64,000 nt of DNA from Prorocentrum cordatum (GCA_963575745.1 CAUYUJ010014560.1:775853-839852), one strand, 5' to 3'; counted from the first letter of the stretch, positions 1 to 12,654 are shown. Numbers and translations are program-made. The notes: generated by a model not told the origin, from the sequence alone.

Positions 1-611
1 CATTGACGCAGGAACGCCAGGAGTTCACCGTGGGAAGGGTCCTGGGCCCCTTCGGCAGGGCTGGCGAGGGTTGCTTTGAACCGCCACTGTCGCCGGAATT
101 GATGGCAGACAGCTCCTTCGCCACCTCGGAGAGGGGCTCGCCGAGCCGACGCATGAGAAAACTACTCGCGTCGGGGGTAGGTCCTGGGAGCTGCTCGGCG
201 GAGTGTCCGCGCTGGTGAAGTTGGGGGCCGCGGTGGTAGGCGTTGGGGCGCCATTCCATCCCGACTGGCTTCTGTTTCAACCCTGGGTCGTTCAGCCGGC
301 CGCGACGCAGCAGCGCGGCTGCCAGACCATGGGGTTGCAATGGCGCGTGGAACTGCTACGGGAAATTCGACAATGCCACGTCCAGGTCTTTCAGCCGGCC
401 GTGGCGCAGCAACGCAACTGGCAAACTCTGGATCCCGAGGAAAACGAGGCGCTGCTTCGCGTCGCGTTGCAAGGCGGTCTGACATCGAATGCACGTTTAC
501 TAAGAGCGTCGAAAGTGTTTCGTCATCCCAGCGATCGCCGTCGTCCTCGTCTGGTATCGGTACATCGCCATCGTCGAGGTCAGGATCGCGATCAATAAGG
601 AATCGGAACAT
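1..611 (-). pseudogene. Decayed coding frame, unknown family
   Basis: The minus strand reads as protein-like sequence, but in two frames. A segment from about 611 to 480 is rich in Asp and starts MFRFLIDRDPDLDD. From about 500 down to position 1 a second frame is open apart from one TAG at about 371, and runs off the window edge. That frame contains two similar stretches, VALLRHGRLKDLD and AALLRRGRLNDPG, about 99 bp apart at the DNA level, so an internal duplication is present. I do not recognise the family. The switch of frame and the stop make it a pseudogene or a retroelement fragment rather than a working gene. An alternative is a spurious open frame in GC-rich DNA. The internal repeat and the varied residue use argue mildly against that. 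Confidence 0.35.
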
Positions 612-907
612 CTCTGGATGCCATCGCGCGTGAGGGGAGGACTAAGGAGGGGATCGGAACGCTAGGGGCGAAGGGCTCAAAAGCTGCGGAAGCCTTTTTT
701 TGTTCAGAACTTGAGCCAGAGTGCGGCGGCCCAAACTCTGTCCCGCAAAATGAGAGCACTTCGGCGCCTACCACATAGGTTGCACCACGTGGCTAACATC
801 ACGTAACTCACACCACATATCTTCTCTGTTCTTAAAAGGAAGCAAACTCTACCACCTTCCGCCCCTTCGGACTAGTCGATTCCCTGGGACCCGATGCAAA
901 ACGCATG
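612..907. other. Non-coding stretch with a short dispersed repeat
   Basis: No gene is visible. Positions 771-822 (CCACATAGGTTGCACCACGT and onward) closely match 14,968-15,020 near the far end of the composite repeat, so this is one copy of a dispersed sequence. Confidence 0.5.
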
Positions 908-1905
908 CGATTCTGACCCAATGTCCATCCTACCAGCGAATTCGCATTATCCCGGCCAACGAAGAACTGCTGGGCACACGCACGCGGCCGCTGCGCGCGC
1001 AGGTCGAAAGCCTTCCAAACACAAGGTTTCCAACACTGTCAACATCCCGCTTCAAGAGAACAATGACAACATGCGACTCTCTCACCCAATAATTCAAACA
1101 ACTTGCCCGCGCGCTCTTGCCCAATCCTTTACAGAACCATGGTTTTTCAACATTCCTGTAAAACTGGGTTTTTTGGGCAGCTTTTGCGCGCGCGTCGATC
1201 TCATTCAACGACGGCCGCGCGCCTGTCAGGGACGCAATCCCTTGTTAAAACGTATCATGCGGGGCACATGCGCGCGGGCGCCGCGCGCGCAAGTCGAAAT
1301 CCACCCAAACAAATTGTGGTTTCAAAAATTGCAAGACCGCGCCTCATGGAAATCGCACGAATCGCACCTTACATCCTCGGCAAAAAATGAACAATATACT
1401 CGCGCGCTTTCCGAATCCTTCAAAAACCTATGGGTTTTCAGCATGCCTGTCACCCGGGCAACTAATGCGCGCGCGTCGAACGCCTTCAATATCGGTGATG
1501 CGCCTGTCATGGCTTATATATAAGAACTAAAACGTTTTATATATACATATCTATATACAGACATATATATATATATAACAAACATGCGGGGCACATGCGC
1601 GCGGCCGCCACGATTGAAAGTCGACATCCTTCCACGCAAACAAATGTGTTGAACCACTTCAAGACCGAGCTTCATGAAATTACACGACTCGCACCATAAT
1701 CCCTTTAAAAAAAGCTGCACAAATAATCAACATGTCTACCCGCGCGCGCTTTCCGAACCCTAGCAAACCGATGTTTTTTGTTTTCGGTATCTCGGTCATG
1801 CGAAGAACTTGTGCGCGCGTGTCGAACTCCTTGAACATTGGTCGCGCGCCTGCCAGGGCCACAATCCTTTGTAAAAAACGCCATGCGGGACACATTGGAC
1901 GCCCG
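908..1905. repeat. GC-alternating interspersed repeat family, locus 1
   Basis: Blocks of alternating GCGCGC alternate with conserved AT-richer segments. One recurring segment (CTTTCCGAATCCTTCAAA type, followed by a GGTTTTC run) occurs near 1118, 1405 and 1745. Another (ATGCGGGGCACATGCGCGCG) occurs near 1256, 1583 and, diverged, 1882. Spacing is about 290-340 bp. Related copies are at 13,540-14,018. The start (GATTCTGACC then ATGTCCATCCT, near 911) also recurs at about 13,338. Open frames across it are not credible as genes. A TA-rich run lies at about 1538-1578. Confidence 0.6.
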
Positions 1906-4900
1906 AATCATCCGGGATAACTCGGGTCCGGGTTGGATCGGGTTTGGGCCCCCGCGCTGGGGCCCGAATGGCCGATGGCACCCTTGGCATTCGACGTCCT
2001 CTTCCTGCAGACTGTCCTTAGCGCGCGCGTGGCGGCGTTCATGCTCATGATTTGCGATCGCATTGAGCATGCAATCTGCGTTACGTGTGCTCATGAAGCG
2101 CTGCTGTGAATGCGGGGGCGTGTTGCGTCATGACAACGCTAGACCGGTTACCGCGGCCGCCGCGTCTTCAGCGCGGCTGGCGCCATCGCGTGGCACCCAC
2201 GTGACGTCCCAAGGCTGTCCTGGACGGGCTCGGTCATGCATGATCAAGGGGTCGGCGGAAATGGCGTAAGCCAAACGAAACGACGTTCGCCGCATGACGT
2301 CCCGATGCTGTTGGCGAAATTGTAGGGTGCTGCAATTGCGGGAACGCGTTCTGGCAGCGCGTCTCCTCATGGGATTTCGAGCTAAAGTGCGCTGCCACGG
2401 GCCGCGTGGAACGCAGGCATGTTTTCCGCGGACTGCTGCGTCGCACAAACGGTTCGGTTCGACTCTTCACTGCACCGCAAACACAAGCGGAGGACATCGA
2501 GGAAAAACACGACCACCATGCTGGAACTAACACGAAGGGACACAATGGCATAGGCACAGGTTTGGCGACGCACAGAAACACCACCAGCCGATCGCATAAT
2601 AATATTGCATGCATGGCCACATGGCTCACTCCACGTATGGCTAGAGCGCGATCCATTGAAGATGCAAGTTATTTCCGCAGTGCTCTGATTACCCTGCACT
2701 ATGCTTCGGGTGAAGTTAGTTCAGGCCTGGCCCATGCGCCAACCGCGCGCTGCCCACGAATGGCTCCTGTCGCAAGGACTCTCGCTGGGCAGCCAACTCA
2801 AGACATGGCAGGGCGAACATGGAGCCACGGGGCAACACAATGCAAAACAAATGTTTGGAATATCGGTGTCACCCCCTTTTTTTGTCAAGGTGCAAGCCTA
2901 AAAGGGCTACTGATCACGGCGACACCTGCAGTGCGAGCGCCGACGAGCCTCAACATCTCGACCACCGCCTCAAAACAGCAGACAAACGCGCACCCGAAAA
3001 CATCCTCCCATCCATTGCCTTCTTCTTCCTCCTCCAAACTGCCTTCATCGACCATCGACCCCCTCCCGTGTTCCTAGATGATTCCATCGCCCCGTCCATC
3101 TTGATGAGCCCCCGCCCATGCTCCGAACTTCTCTCCTGCTCGCTGTCGCAGCTGCCCGAACACAAAAAGGCTCTCCCGCCTCTCCCAGCGCCCCCACATT
3201 GCTCATTCTCTCCATCGTCCGCTGCCGCCCCCCATTCGCGTCCTTCCTCGTCCCCTTCATTACTGTTGGCCCGCGTTTGTTCAGTCATCGCCCTCCCCTG
3301 TTCTCCTGCGCTGCTTCCTCAACGCGCCTTTTTGTTTCGGAAGGCGGCTTTAACCCCTCGCACCGCCCGCCAATCGCCACCGCCCTCCGTTTTCCGCTTC
3401 CGCCCCCTGAATCGTCAACTTCATTTCGCCCCCTCGCGTTGCATCGAGCGTCTTGCTCGCGCATTGTATCCCCTGGCTCCTTCCTCGCCCTCCGACCCCC
3501 CCTCTGCCTCCGATGCGTTCCTCGTCTACCCGTTCTCACTGGCATCGCAAGGAACATCAAAACGATAATATAATCGCATGGGCGACCCGCCGACCGAACA
3601 GGCCACAACCGCGCGGGACCCTTCGAACAAAAAACATGTCTATGAAGACGCCACACGGTTCTTCACAAATGTTCCTAGGGGGCACGGTTGCGTTCACACA
3701 CGCAGGGTTCACGCGCGACTTGAGGCAGAACGCGCCCAAAGAACGCGCCGATATCTAACGTGACAATCTGGGGCCGCGCGTATAACCTGTCTGCGCATAG
3801 CCCCTCCATGGCCTGATATGATTTCAAACTCGCGACAACGAGACCTTGGCATGGGCCGCCACGTCATCAAAAAACCGACCCATCTGCGTTCAAACAATTC
3901 TCAAAATTAAGGTTTCGCAAACCGTCGCAAATGAGTGAATCTGTCATGCGCGAAACGGCCATGCATGTGTCTTTCGTCAAGGCGTTTTCGCAGCCTCGGG
4001 GCGCGTTAGTTTTTTTGGCCCACGTGGCCCTTCCCATGAGGCCTACAATGCTGCACGCTATGGTTCCCTTCGCGCACTGGGGTGGAGAGGCTTGAGGAGA
4101 GCCAGCCTGGCGCCCTAAAGAGGGAACCCGTGGGGGGCAAGATCCTGCAAACCGTCCAGGACAACTCGCAGGGGGCCCGACAGATTTCGAAATGGGCCAA
4201 CGTTTGCTCAGAACTGCGAAGCGGGAAACAAGCAGGACGCCACAAGAAGCTGTAGGGGGCTTCTCTAAACGCCCCAAAACTCACCGAAGCTTCAAAACTC
4301 GCCCAACATCCCATCGGCTTACACAAAAAGCAAAAACAACATCAATATGGGGATTCCCGCTGAAATAATGGCCTTGATTTGGTTCCTGCATTTGGTTGTG
4401 AAGCTCTGAAAACGCACAAACGCGCAAGAACTGCCTTCCCCCTCCGCCACCGCCTCCCCCCGGCACGACGACGGGTGATGCACTGCCAAATCTTGCGTGG
4501 CAGGGCGCATGTTAATTGAAGGAGGACGCCTCACTATTCGCACGGCGTCGCGTGCACCGCCCCCTCCCTTGAGACCCCGCGAATGCATCGACGGTTCCCC
4601 GTCGCTGCCCGCAGCGCCTAACATGTTCGCAACGGTGTCCAAGACGGCCCTGCAAGGCCACGAATGCCGCGAAGACGGCCCAAGAAAGGCATGATATGGC
4701 CTCACGTAACTCCAAGAGTAACCAACTTGTCACCGACACTACTCAATCAACGAGCCTCCACGTCGAGCCAGAAAGGTTTCGCATGAACCTCCAAGAACGC
4801 CTGGCGACGCGAAGCGCTAAACGCACGAATCGTTTCCAATTCAATTTCGCCTGCGCGCCGCCTGAGGTGCCCGTTCTTGTTGGGCGGGGGGCGCCCACGA

Positions 4901-5214
4901 GGTCGCACGCAAAAGCAAAACGCGATGCAAAAATCAAGCAACGTTAAGGAGGCCAAGGTAGCCCGATGACAACCCAAAGAACAACGGCGGGCAGCCCATG
5001 ACGAAGCCAAGACTGCGTCGAACTGAACCGCAGGGCGTCTGGAAGGAGGTTCCAACGCGACTTTCGGGAAATCCATGGCGGCCCAAAACGACCCCGCGAC
5101 AAACGGGGTCCCACCGGCCCTCTGGGCTTAGGTGGTATAGCGCGTTGTTCCTTCTCCCTTCCACTGGACCCCCCCCCCCCCTCCCCTGGGCCAGGAAGGG
5201 GGGGCGCCGAGGCG
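1906..5214. other. Long non-coding stretch, nothing recognised
   Basis: No gene, RNA gene or clear tandem repeat was found. Exceptions are one copy of the 17-bp motif ATCCGGGATAACTCGGG at 1910-1926, a pyrimidine-rich block at about 3010-3540, and a few homopolymer runs. Open frames here are short, start in low-complexity sequence and match nothing I know. Confidence 0.5.
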
Positions 5215-5960
5215 TTAGAGCGTCCAAGATGGCCCAAGATTGCTCCAAGAGGGCTTCGAAGTCGCAAGATGGCCTTCAAGATGCCCCATGCTACGTCAAG
5301 ATGGGTCAAGATAGCCTCCGACATACCCCCAGGAGGCCCCAAGACAGCCCCAAGACGGATCCAAATGCCCTTCGAGCCCTCGACGGCGCCCTCCAAGATG
5401 CCAAAACCGTTCGAAAACCTCAGGAAAATCAATGTGTTTGGCATTGTCGCCTTTGCGCTTCCGATGGGCTTCGGAAGCCTCAAGATGGCCTCAAGATGGC
5501 CCAAAAGAAGCCCAAGAGGGGCCCGAGAGGGCCGAATACGGCCCCAAGATCGCCCAAGAGGCGCCCAAGAGCGCCCCAAGAGGGCCCCAAGATGCCGTTT
5601 GAGAGCCTCCGGGGGGGTTGGGGGGTGGGGGGCGAATTTCCCCTCCTTTCTTCTTGAGCCATGGTGCCCAAGACGGCCCCAAGAGGCCTCCCAGACCCCC
5701 AAGGAGCCCCAAGAGGGCCCCAAGACTCCCCCAAAAGATCCTCAAGAGGGCCCCATGAAGGCCTCAAGAGGACCCCAAGAGGGCCCCAACATAGCCAAGC
5801 ATCGCTCAAGATAGCCTCCGACAGACCTCCAAAAGGCCTCAAGACAACCTCAAAATGGCCCAAGATAGCCGAGCATGGCTCAAGATAGCCTCCGACAGCC
5901 TCTAGCCGAGCATGGCTCAAGATAGCCTCCAAAGAAGCCCCGAGAAAGCTGGCAATCAAT
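5215..5960. repeat. CCAAGA satellite, locus 1
   Basis: Degenerate tandem units of roughly 15 bp around CCAAGAGGGCCC and CAAGATGGCC fill the interval. Translated antisense they give endless Gly-Leu-Leu-Gly-Pro-Ser-Trp repeats, typical of satellite-derived predicted proteins. A non-repetitive core at about 5385-5440, which could encode KMPKPFENLRKIN, recurs near 41.1 kb. The same satellite appears at 35.2-35.75 kb, 40.97-41.3 kb, 41.8-41.9 kb and at the right edge of the window, in both orientations. Confidence 0.7.
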
Positions 5961-7107
5961 TCTGGATGGGCCGGTGGGGATTTTTTTTTCACGCAGCCGC
6001 GGGCGGAAGCGCCAGCGGCGGCGAGTAACGGTCGGGCTGCGGCCGAAACTAATTGGCCGGACGCGCGCGCGGGCCGCGGCCGGCGCCGGGGCGGCGGGTG
6101 CAAGGGCGCTGCAACCCAGGGAGTCTGACGACCAGGGACCAGCACCCAGGGAGCAGTAATTACGCTGCCAAAGTGGCGCGATGCAAATACCCCCAAAGTG
6201 TCAGAGGCCATAACCAAGCAGTACGCCGCTTGAGACACTATCTGAGCAGTCGGGAGTCTGCCAACCTCGGCGCGGGAATGGCGTACCAAGAGGTCCCAGG
6301 GTGTCTGCCATGCTCAAGCAGAAGGCTGGCGGGGATGCGCGAAGCGTCAAGAATCCCCCCAGACGGCCACGCAAACCCAAAACTAATAACAAACCGGCCC
6401 ACCAAAACACTCAGACAGCAAAGGAAGGCCCAAAGAGCACCCAACCGTGCCATGCATGAGCGCGCGAAAACCCTGCGACGGCCCAAACGAACAAAGAGAT
6501 TGGAAACGCAATTGGGGAAAACACCACGTGTGACGAATATCGCGTTCGCCGTTTGCCTCCTCCGCTTCCTGCTCATATGTGTTTCATTCCCCACGTTTCC
6601 ACTCCGGCGCCATTGCCATCAACGCGACCGTAATGCGACCGTCAGTGTCCACTCACAACTACAATAACCACGAACATCGGCGACGCCATGACATCATTCC
6701 CCCCGACCGACCTCACATCTCCATGCAAACATCATAACCCATGCGCTGTTATGACCATCATCATACGCAGTCGCATCGTCGAGGTCGCATCAAAAAAACA
6801 GCCCCCCCCCATCGAGTCCATAAGATGTTGAATGTTAAGTGTTTGACAATCACGGCGATGGGACCTGCCGCAACGACCTGAATCCATACACGGTTTCATG
6901 TTTCGCGTGGTCGGGTCGGGTTCTCTCAAGGTCCTCTTGCTCAACGGATGTGGTGCCTCTGTTCGCGCGCAAACGACACATGGGCGTCAGTTGCCTCATT
7001 CGGAGGTTCCCCGAGACCCTTAGAAAAGGATCCGAGGGGCTGCAAGTGACGAAAAGCACGGCGCCCTAGCTCTGTCTGAGCCCTCTGATAGCGACAAGTC
7101 AGGAAGC
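5961..7107. other. Non-coding stretch, nothing recognised
   Basis: GC-rich sequence with a T run near 5980 and a C run near 6806. I see no gene, repeat or RNA here that I can support. Confidence 0.45.
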
Positions 7108-7365
7108 AAGTGTTCGACGCAACTTGACTAGGACCGCCCGCCCGACGCGACATGGTTAGCACCGCCCGCCCGATGCGACTTGCCGAAAGCTCCCGACGCG
7201 ACTTGGTTTGAGCCGCCCGTCCGACGCAACTTGGTTAGGACCGCCCACCCGACACGCTTAAGTTAGGACCGCCCGCCCTGTGCAACTTACCGAACGCCCC
7301 CGACGCGACTTGGTTTGGACCGCCCGCCCGACGCAACTTGCTTAGAACCGCCCATCATCGCACAA
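7108..7365. repeat. Tandem array, unit about 28-30 bp
   Basis: Repeats of the pattern CCGCCCGCCCGACGCGACTT followed by GGTTAGGA run through the interval, about eight degenerate copies. The units differ by point changes and small indels. Confidence 0.7.
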
Positions 7366-7422
7366 CGACGATAGACGACATGCAGTTTCAGCGAACCCAC
7401 GTCTGGCCCCCCAGGGACGCCC

Positions 7423-7579
7423 ATCCGGGATAACTCGGGCTCCGAAATCGCGCTCCTCGGAACGCCAAAACCGATCCGGGATAACTCGGGTTTCGCCCGT
7501 CGGTGGAAATTCCGGGTTCAAACAAGAGGAATGTATCGCACTTTTCGAAATCACGGGCGTAATCCGGGATAACTCGGGT
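7423..7579. repeat. Three copies of a 17-bp motif
   Basis: ATCCGGGATAACTCGGG occurs exactly at 7423, 7474 and 7562, and a fourth exact copy is at 1910. The sequence between copies is not a tandem repeat, so the motif itself is conserved and its surroundings are not. Confidence 0.75.
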
Positions 7580-7739
7580 TCGAAAACTGGCCCTGAGGCA
7601 CCCCAAAAAAAACTCTCTTTCGAATTCAAACAACCAGAATGGGAACTGGTAGTGCGCGGCGCGGGAGGAGCTCAAGACAACCCCAAAACACAGACGACAA
7701 CAGCCCAGCGCTCGGCAGATGCCCGCCCGGCGGCGCCGC

Positions 7740-8240
7740 ACGGGGCTCGCCGCCGAGCTGGCGCCGTTACCGCCGTTGCGACGGCTGCCTGGCTGTCGCC
7801 CATTGGCCGCCTGACAGCGCCCGATGGTGCCCGCCGCTTGGCTGGTGAAACCGCCGACGCCGCTGCGACGGCCGCCTTGCCGTCGCACCATGTCCGCCGG
7901 ACGGCGCCCGACGGCGCCCGACGCCCAACCAGCGCCGCCGCCGCCGTTGCGACGGCCGCCGTGCCGTCGCCACGTGGTCGCTCGACGGCGCCCGACGGCG
8001 ACGCTGCCGCCGTCGCAGCGGCCGCTTTGCCGTCGCCACGCGTCCGCCCGACGGCGCCCGACGGCGCCCGCCGCCCAGCTAGCGCCCGCGCCGCCGTTAC
8101 GACGGCCGCCGCGCCGTCGCCTGATGGCTGCCCCTCGGCGTTCGACGGCGACGCTGCCCCCGTCGCGACGGCCGCCCAACTCTCGGCCCACGCCCGCCCC
8201 ACGGCGCTCGACGCTCCACTGCCGACGCTGCCGCCGTTGC
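7740..8240. repeat. GC-rich tandem array, units of about 66 and 85 bp
   Basis: The anchor GACGGCCGCC recurs near 7780, 7867, 7951, 8016, 8101 and 8167, with spacings that alternate between about 85 and 66 bp after the first two. Each unit carries GACGGCGCCCGACGGCGCCC. Long frames are open in several phases because the array is poor in stop codons. I regard those as by-products. Confidence 0.65.
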
Positions 8241-8244
8241 GACG

Positions 8245-8980
8245 CCCCCCCCTAAGGCTACCCGAAGACCATCCAGAAATAACCTCAGAATTGCCGAGTG
8301 CGTCTGCGGGAAAAACTTCAGAGGCGCCCCAGACGACCCCAGATAGGCCCCACCTTAAACTCTGCGACGCCTCAGAAGGGCCCACACCAATGAATCGGAG
8401 TAAATGCTTCGGAGGTGTCCTGTTTCTCGCCTCCTCGTGCTTCTACGTTTCAGCGTTTCCCGGAAAACCTACGTGATGGCCCCGCTGCTTGCGACGGGGG
8501 CTCAACCTGCCAAAGAAAGCATCCACGACGCAACCAGGACACTCAAACACGGCCCATGGACAACCCAAGACTGACTCCAACGCTCCCCAAGTTGCCGCTC
8601 AGAGGACGTCAAGGCACCCCGGAACGACTCAACATGGCCCCAATGGGCGGCCAAACGATGGCACGCGACCGCGTAGACTACCCCTCACGCGGCCGCGAAC
8701 CCCAATGAGGAACGCGAAAGTCGCCCATCGGGGGGCGGGGCAAAACGGCCCTAGGGGCACAGCGAGGGCCGAAATTCATCGCCTGGGGATGGGCACCGCC
8801 ACGCAGACGCAGCAGCACGCTCAAGTCGCGCATCTACCGCAATCTCGAAAATGAGCTCAGAAGCCGAGCAAGCCGAGACAAAATGGAGATGATAATGAGG
8901 AGGAGGTGGCACCAACTTCCGCACCGCGCCCCCCGGCTGGGCCAACTTAGCGTCAAACCCTTGCCCCAAACAACGCTCAA
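8245..8980. other. Non-coding stretch, nothing recognised
   Basis: No repeat structure or gene was seen between the 66/85-bp array and the satellite of about 180 bp. Confidence 0.45.
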
Positions 8981-8984
8981 ACAG

Positions 8985-10640
8985 GATGGTGTACGCGGGT
9001 ATACAACAGGTGCTATTTAAACGCGAAAACCCGATGGTGAAAACCCATTGGTCAACTTCATTTTCTGGTCGGAAAAAGCGATCATTCCAAAGCGCAAGAA
9101 AAACGGAAAGTTGCACTCGGCGCAGCCTGAACGCGCGGGCGCGCGCGCGTCGCGACCCGCCACGCCCGTGTATACATCTGTATACAAAGCGAGCGACGTT
9201 AACTCGAAAACCCAACGGCGCAACTTTAATGTGCGGTTGCAATCTCTGGTCGGATATGGTTGTCGTTTGACTGTAGACTATACGGACTCACGCCCAATTC
9301 ACCCCGCGCGCGCGCCCCCCCCACCACCCCTTCGCCCGCCCTCCATCCTGCGTGCGCAGTTTGATACACTTGCGGAGATGCTAACTCGAAAATCGAATGG
9401 GGAAAACCAAGGGTAGCTTCAGTTTCGCATCGGGAGGAGCTGTCATCGCATAGCGGATGATACGGCTGAAAAGTTATGAAAGCAGCCCACGCCCGCGCGC
9501 GTTCCCCAGCCACCCTACCCGCCACTGAGCATACAAATGTACACAATGGGAGCGATGTAACCATGGAAACCCAATGGTGAAATCAATGGTGGAACACCAT
9601 TGTGACACTTCAGCTTAAGGTGGGGAAAGATTGGCTTTTCAACGTGGCGTAAATGCGCGCAGGACACTGCGCGCGCAATGCAACCCACGCGCGATCGCCG
9701 CCCACACCAATGTAGACAACGTTTGCACAGCGGGAGCGGTGTTAACTCGAAACCACGCTGGTGAAAACCCAATGTAAAATATCAATCTCAAGTCGGGGAA
9801 GGCAGTCATCCCAACGTGAGGTATGCGAAGCTGCATAATCAATAAACCACGCGGGCGCGCGCGCGCGCGCCCCAACGCTCTTCGCAATCGTGTATATTGT
9901 TTTTTTTCTCTGCCACGGGGGCGGTGTTAACTCGAAAACCCAATGGCGAAGCCAATGTAAAATTTCATTCTCGGATCAAAAGACGCGCTGCATTCAATCT
10001 TGACTGCGAGAAAACGCGACGCTCGACGCAGCCCACGCGCGCGCGCGCTCACCCCGCACCCCTCTCCCCCTTCGTCGCCGGCCCCTTCCCCGACCCAACG
10101 CTGCCGCGTATATTTTTGCACGCGCTCTGAAAAATGTCAACTCGAAGGCCAAGTGGCGAAACGCAATTGTAAAGCGTCAGTTTCAGATCGGGGGGGCGGC
10201 CGCTTCAATGTGGGATTTACGAAACCGCGCACTCAATGCGCTCCGCGCGCGCGTGCTTGCAGTTCAATCTAACTGCGGCGTTGTAAGCTGGAAAATCAGC
10301 AGATGAAAACCACGTGCTTCTGCATCTGCACATGAAACAATGAACGTCTCCGACGCAACGTGGAATATGCGAGACTGCGCGCCCAATGCTGCCCTCGCGC
10401 CCGCGCCCGCCCGCGCCCGCCGCCGCGTTGCATGCAATGATGTACGAAGAGACCGATGTTGAATCGAAAACCCAATGTAAACATTCATTCTCGGATCAGA
10501 AGAGGCGCTCTATTCAATGCGAAGTTGCGAATGCGCTGCGCTCGACGCAGCCCGCGCGCGCGCGCCCCCGACCCGTCGCGCCCGCTTGGGCAGCGTTGCG
10601 CGGCGGAAGCGATGATACATCGAACGCCGATTGTAGTATA
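8985..10640. repeat. Satellite with period about 180 bp
   Basis: The anchor AACTCGAAAACCCAATGG, with variants, occurs near 9021, 9201, 9383, 9559, 9744, 9929, 10139, 10284 and 10460. Most spacings are 176-185 bp; two are 210 and 145. Each unit has an AT-richer half (TCATTCTCGGATC type) and a GC-alternating block such as GCGCGCGCGCG. Copies are diverged, so the array is old. No open frame spans units consistently. Confidence 0.75.
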
Positions 10641-10809
10641 GACGAGCACGCATCACAATGGAGCGCGCGCGCTGCAGTCCGCCCCCGCCCCTCTGCCAGG
10701 AGGATTTTGTTAGCCGAAACACCGCGCGGCCAAAGCGACATGATTTCAGCTGTCAGATCAGACGAGGCAGCCATGCGAAGAACCATTACACAGATACGCA
10801 CGCACAGGC

Positions 10810-11005
10810 GGGCGCGCCCACCAGGTGAGCGGGTCGCCCAGGTGGGCGGGCCACCCAGGTCGGTGGATCGCATCGGCGGGTGGGTCAGCCAGGTGGGCGG
10901 GTCACCCCAGTGCGAAGGTCACCCAAATGAGTGGGCCACCGAAGGACGTGGGTCACCCAGGTGGGTGAGTCACCCAGGTGGGTGGGTAAACGTGGTGGGT
11001 GCATC
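10810..11005. repeat. Tandem array, unit about 20 bp
   Basis: GGGTCACCCAGGTGGGCGG and variants repeat about nine times. It ends before ATTAATGATGAG at about 11,006. Confidence 0.65.
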
Positions 11006-11009
11006 ATTA

Positions 11010-12600
11010 ATGATGAGAAGCATGCACGACGCAACGGGCACGCGCGTGCGCTGCATGGCGCGCGCGTCTTCGCGCAGTCCGCATTGAGATGGTCGCGCGC
11101 ATGTTGCGCTGTGCACGCGCTTCGCATGCCCAATTTTAAAACAAACGCATCTTCTCACCGAGAAACATAAATTTTTAGTTCGGACGTGAAAAATTGGGCT
11201 CGCGACTCAACGTTGCCATCGCTACAGAACAAATACTCAATGCAGCGCGCGCGCTCGGCGCAGCGCGGCCATCCGTTCTGTTCAAACCTTGCGCAACGAC
11301 GAGCCGTTGCCGAAGCGTCTGCGGCCGGGGGCTGGCAAATTAATCCACGAAGCGGCAAACCTCAACGTCAGGGTGGGTCGCGACGGGCACGCCATTGCCC
11401 CCGATCGGGGCGGGCGCGCGCGGAACGCAACGTCAACGTTGCCCTCTGCGAAGCGCGCCGCCGTCGCAGCGAGGGGGCGGGGGGGGCCCGGCAAAGTCAG
11501 AGCGGAGTTCCCCTGAACGTTGCCCGATGGGGGGCTGGGGCGCATGTCTTTCTTGCCACTTTAATTTGACATGTGAGTTTTGACGCGCGAGAGACAGCTC
11601 TCAATTAAGCGGCGGCATGGCTGCGTCGCGCATCGCGCGCGCGCAAGAACCTACGTCCATGGCGCCCGTTGGATGGCGGGCGCAAGCGGCGCGCGTTCCT
11701 GCGCGCCGCGGACGTTGCTGCGAACTGACCGCGGGCGAACTTCCCGAAGAGGGCAACTACCCGAGGCGCGAATCATCCTTCGGCGGGCAAAAACAACTCC
11801 GACTTCATTTCCAGCACGAAATCGACAACGCCAATTGGCCACGAGCTCGCGCCAGAGAGCCTCTTCCGACAGAGTTGAAACGCACGGACATTCACTGCCG
11901 TGACCTCAAAGCGAACGCAGCCCAAAAAGGAAGGGAGCGGGAGACAAATACCATTGCCCGAGAACGTGCATTCGGTACCCCTGGAACGCCGACATCCGCG
12001 CGTCCGCAAGGGGACCTCCCGGCAAAACATGAGAACGCCTGGCGCGAGAAACCCGCCCCGTGGTTTCTCGAAGCATGGAACAACTCTGGCTGCCAGAAGG
12101 CTGGCGATGTCGTCTGCAAGAACGACGCAGCCACGCATGCCGACTGCGCGCGCAGTGAATCACCAACTGCTACGTTCAAGCGAAGCTTTGGCAGGCGCGG
12201 ATTGAGTTTGACATGTCAAAGACACGCATGCAAAACTGCAAGGCGGCGCCGATTCCGAATCTGAAACCGCTCGCCAACCAGAGCGCGCACAATACGCTTG
12301 CTTCCACACTTGTTCTGGGTCGCAAAATTCACAGAACCAGTCGCGCAACCCCGCAACAATCCCGACCCTTGCATAAAATGTGCGCAAACCGCATGACGCC
12401 TCATGGCCCAGCGCGCCGCGCTAGCCCACGCGCGAAACGAGCAGCAAACCTTTAACCGCATCGCGCTGAAGCAACACGTTTCTCGAGACATACCAAAACC
12501 ATCGGGCCGCGCAAAACAACGCTCGGAGACTTTCGCGCAAAAGAGGCGCGACGCGAGGCATATCGACGCTTGGACGGCATCGACGGAACGGCCGCCGCCC
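11010..12600. other. Non-coding stretch with one perfect palindrome
   Basis: GC-rich with scattered GCGCGC runs. The 14-bp perfect palindrome TTTGACATGTCAAA lies at 12,207-12,220. I found no gene I could support. Confidence 0.45.
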
Positions 12601-12654
12601 CCAGGGCGCGAAACCCGAGTTACCCCTGACCCGAGTAAGCCCTGATGATCCGGG

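Noticed and set aside
5650-5675. CTTGAGCCATGG, resembling the reverse complement of the dinoflagellate spliced leader
   Set aside because: Only the first nine bases agree. The rest fits the local satellite, so it is not a spliced-leader relic.
4944-6289. Minus-strand frames of about 260 codons rich in Gly, Leu, Pro and Trp
   Set aside because: The translation follows the CCAAGA satellite unit by unit.
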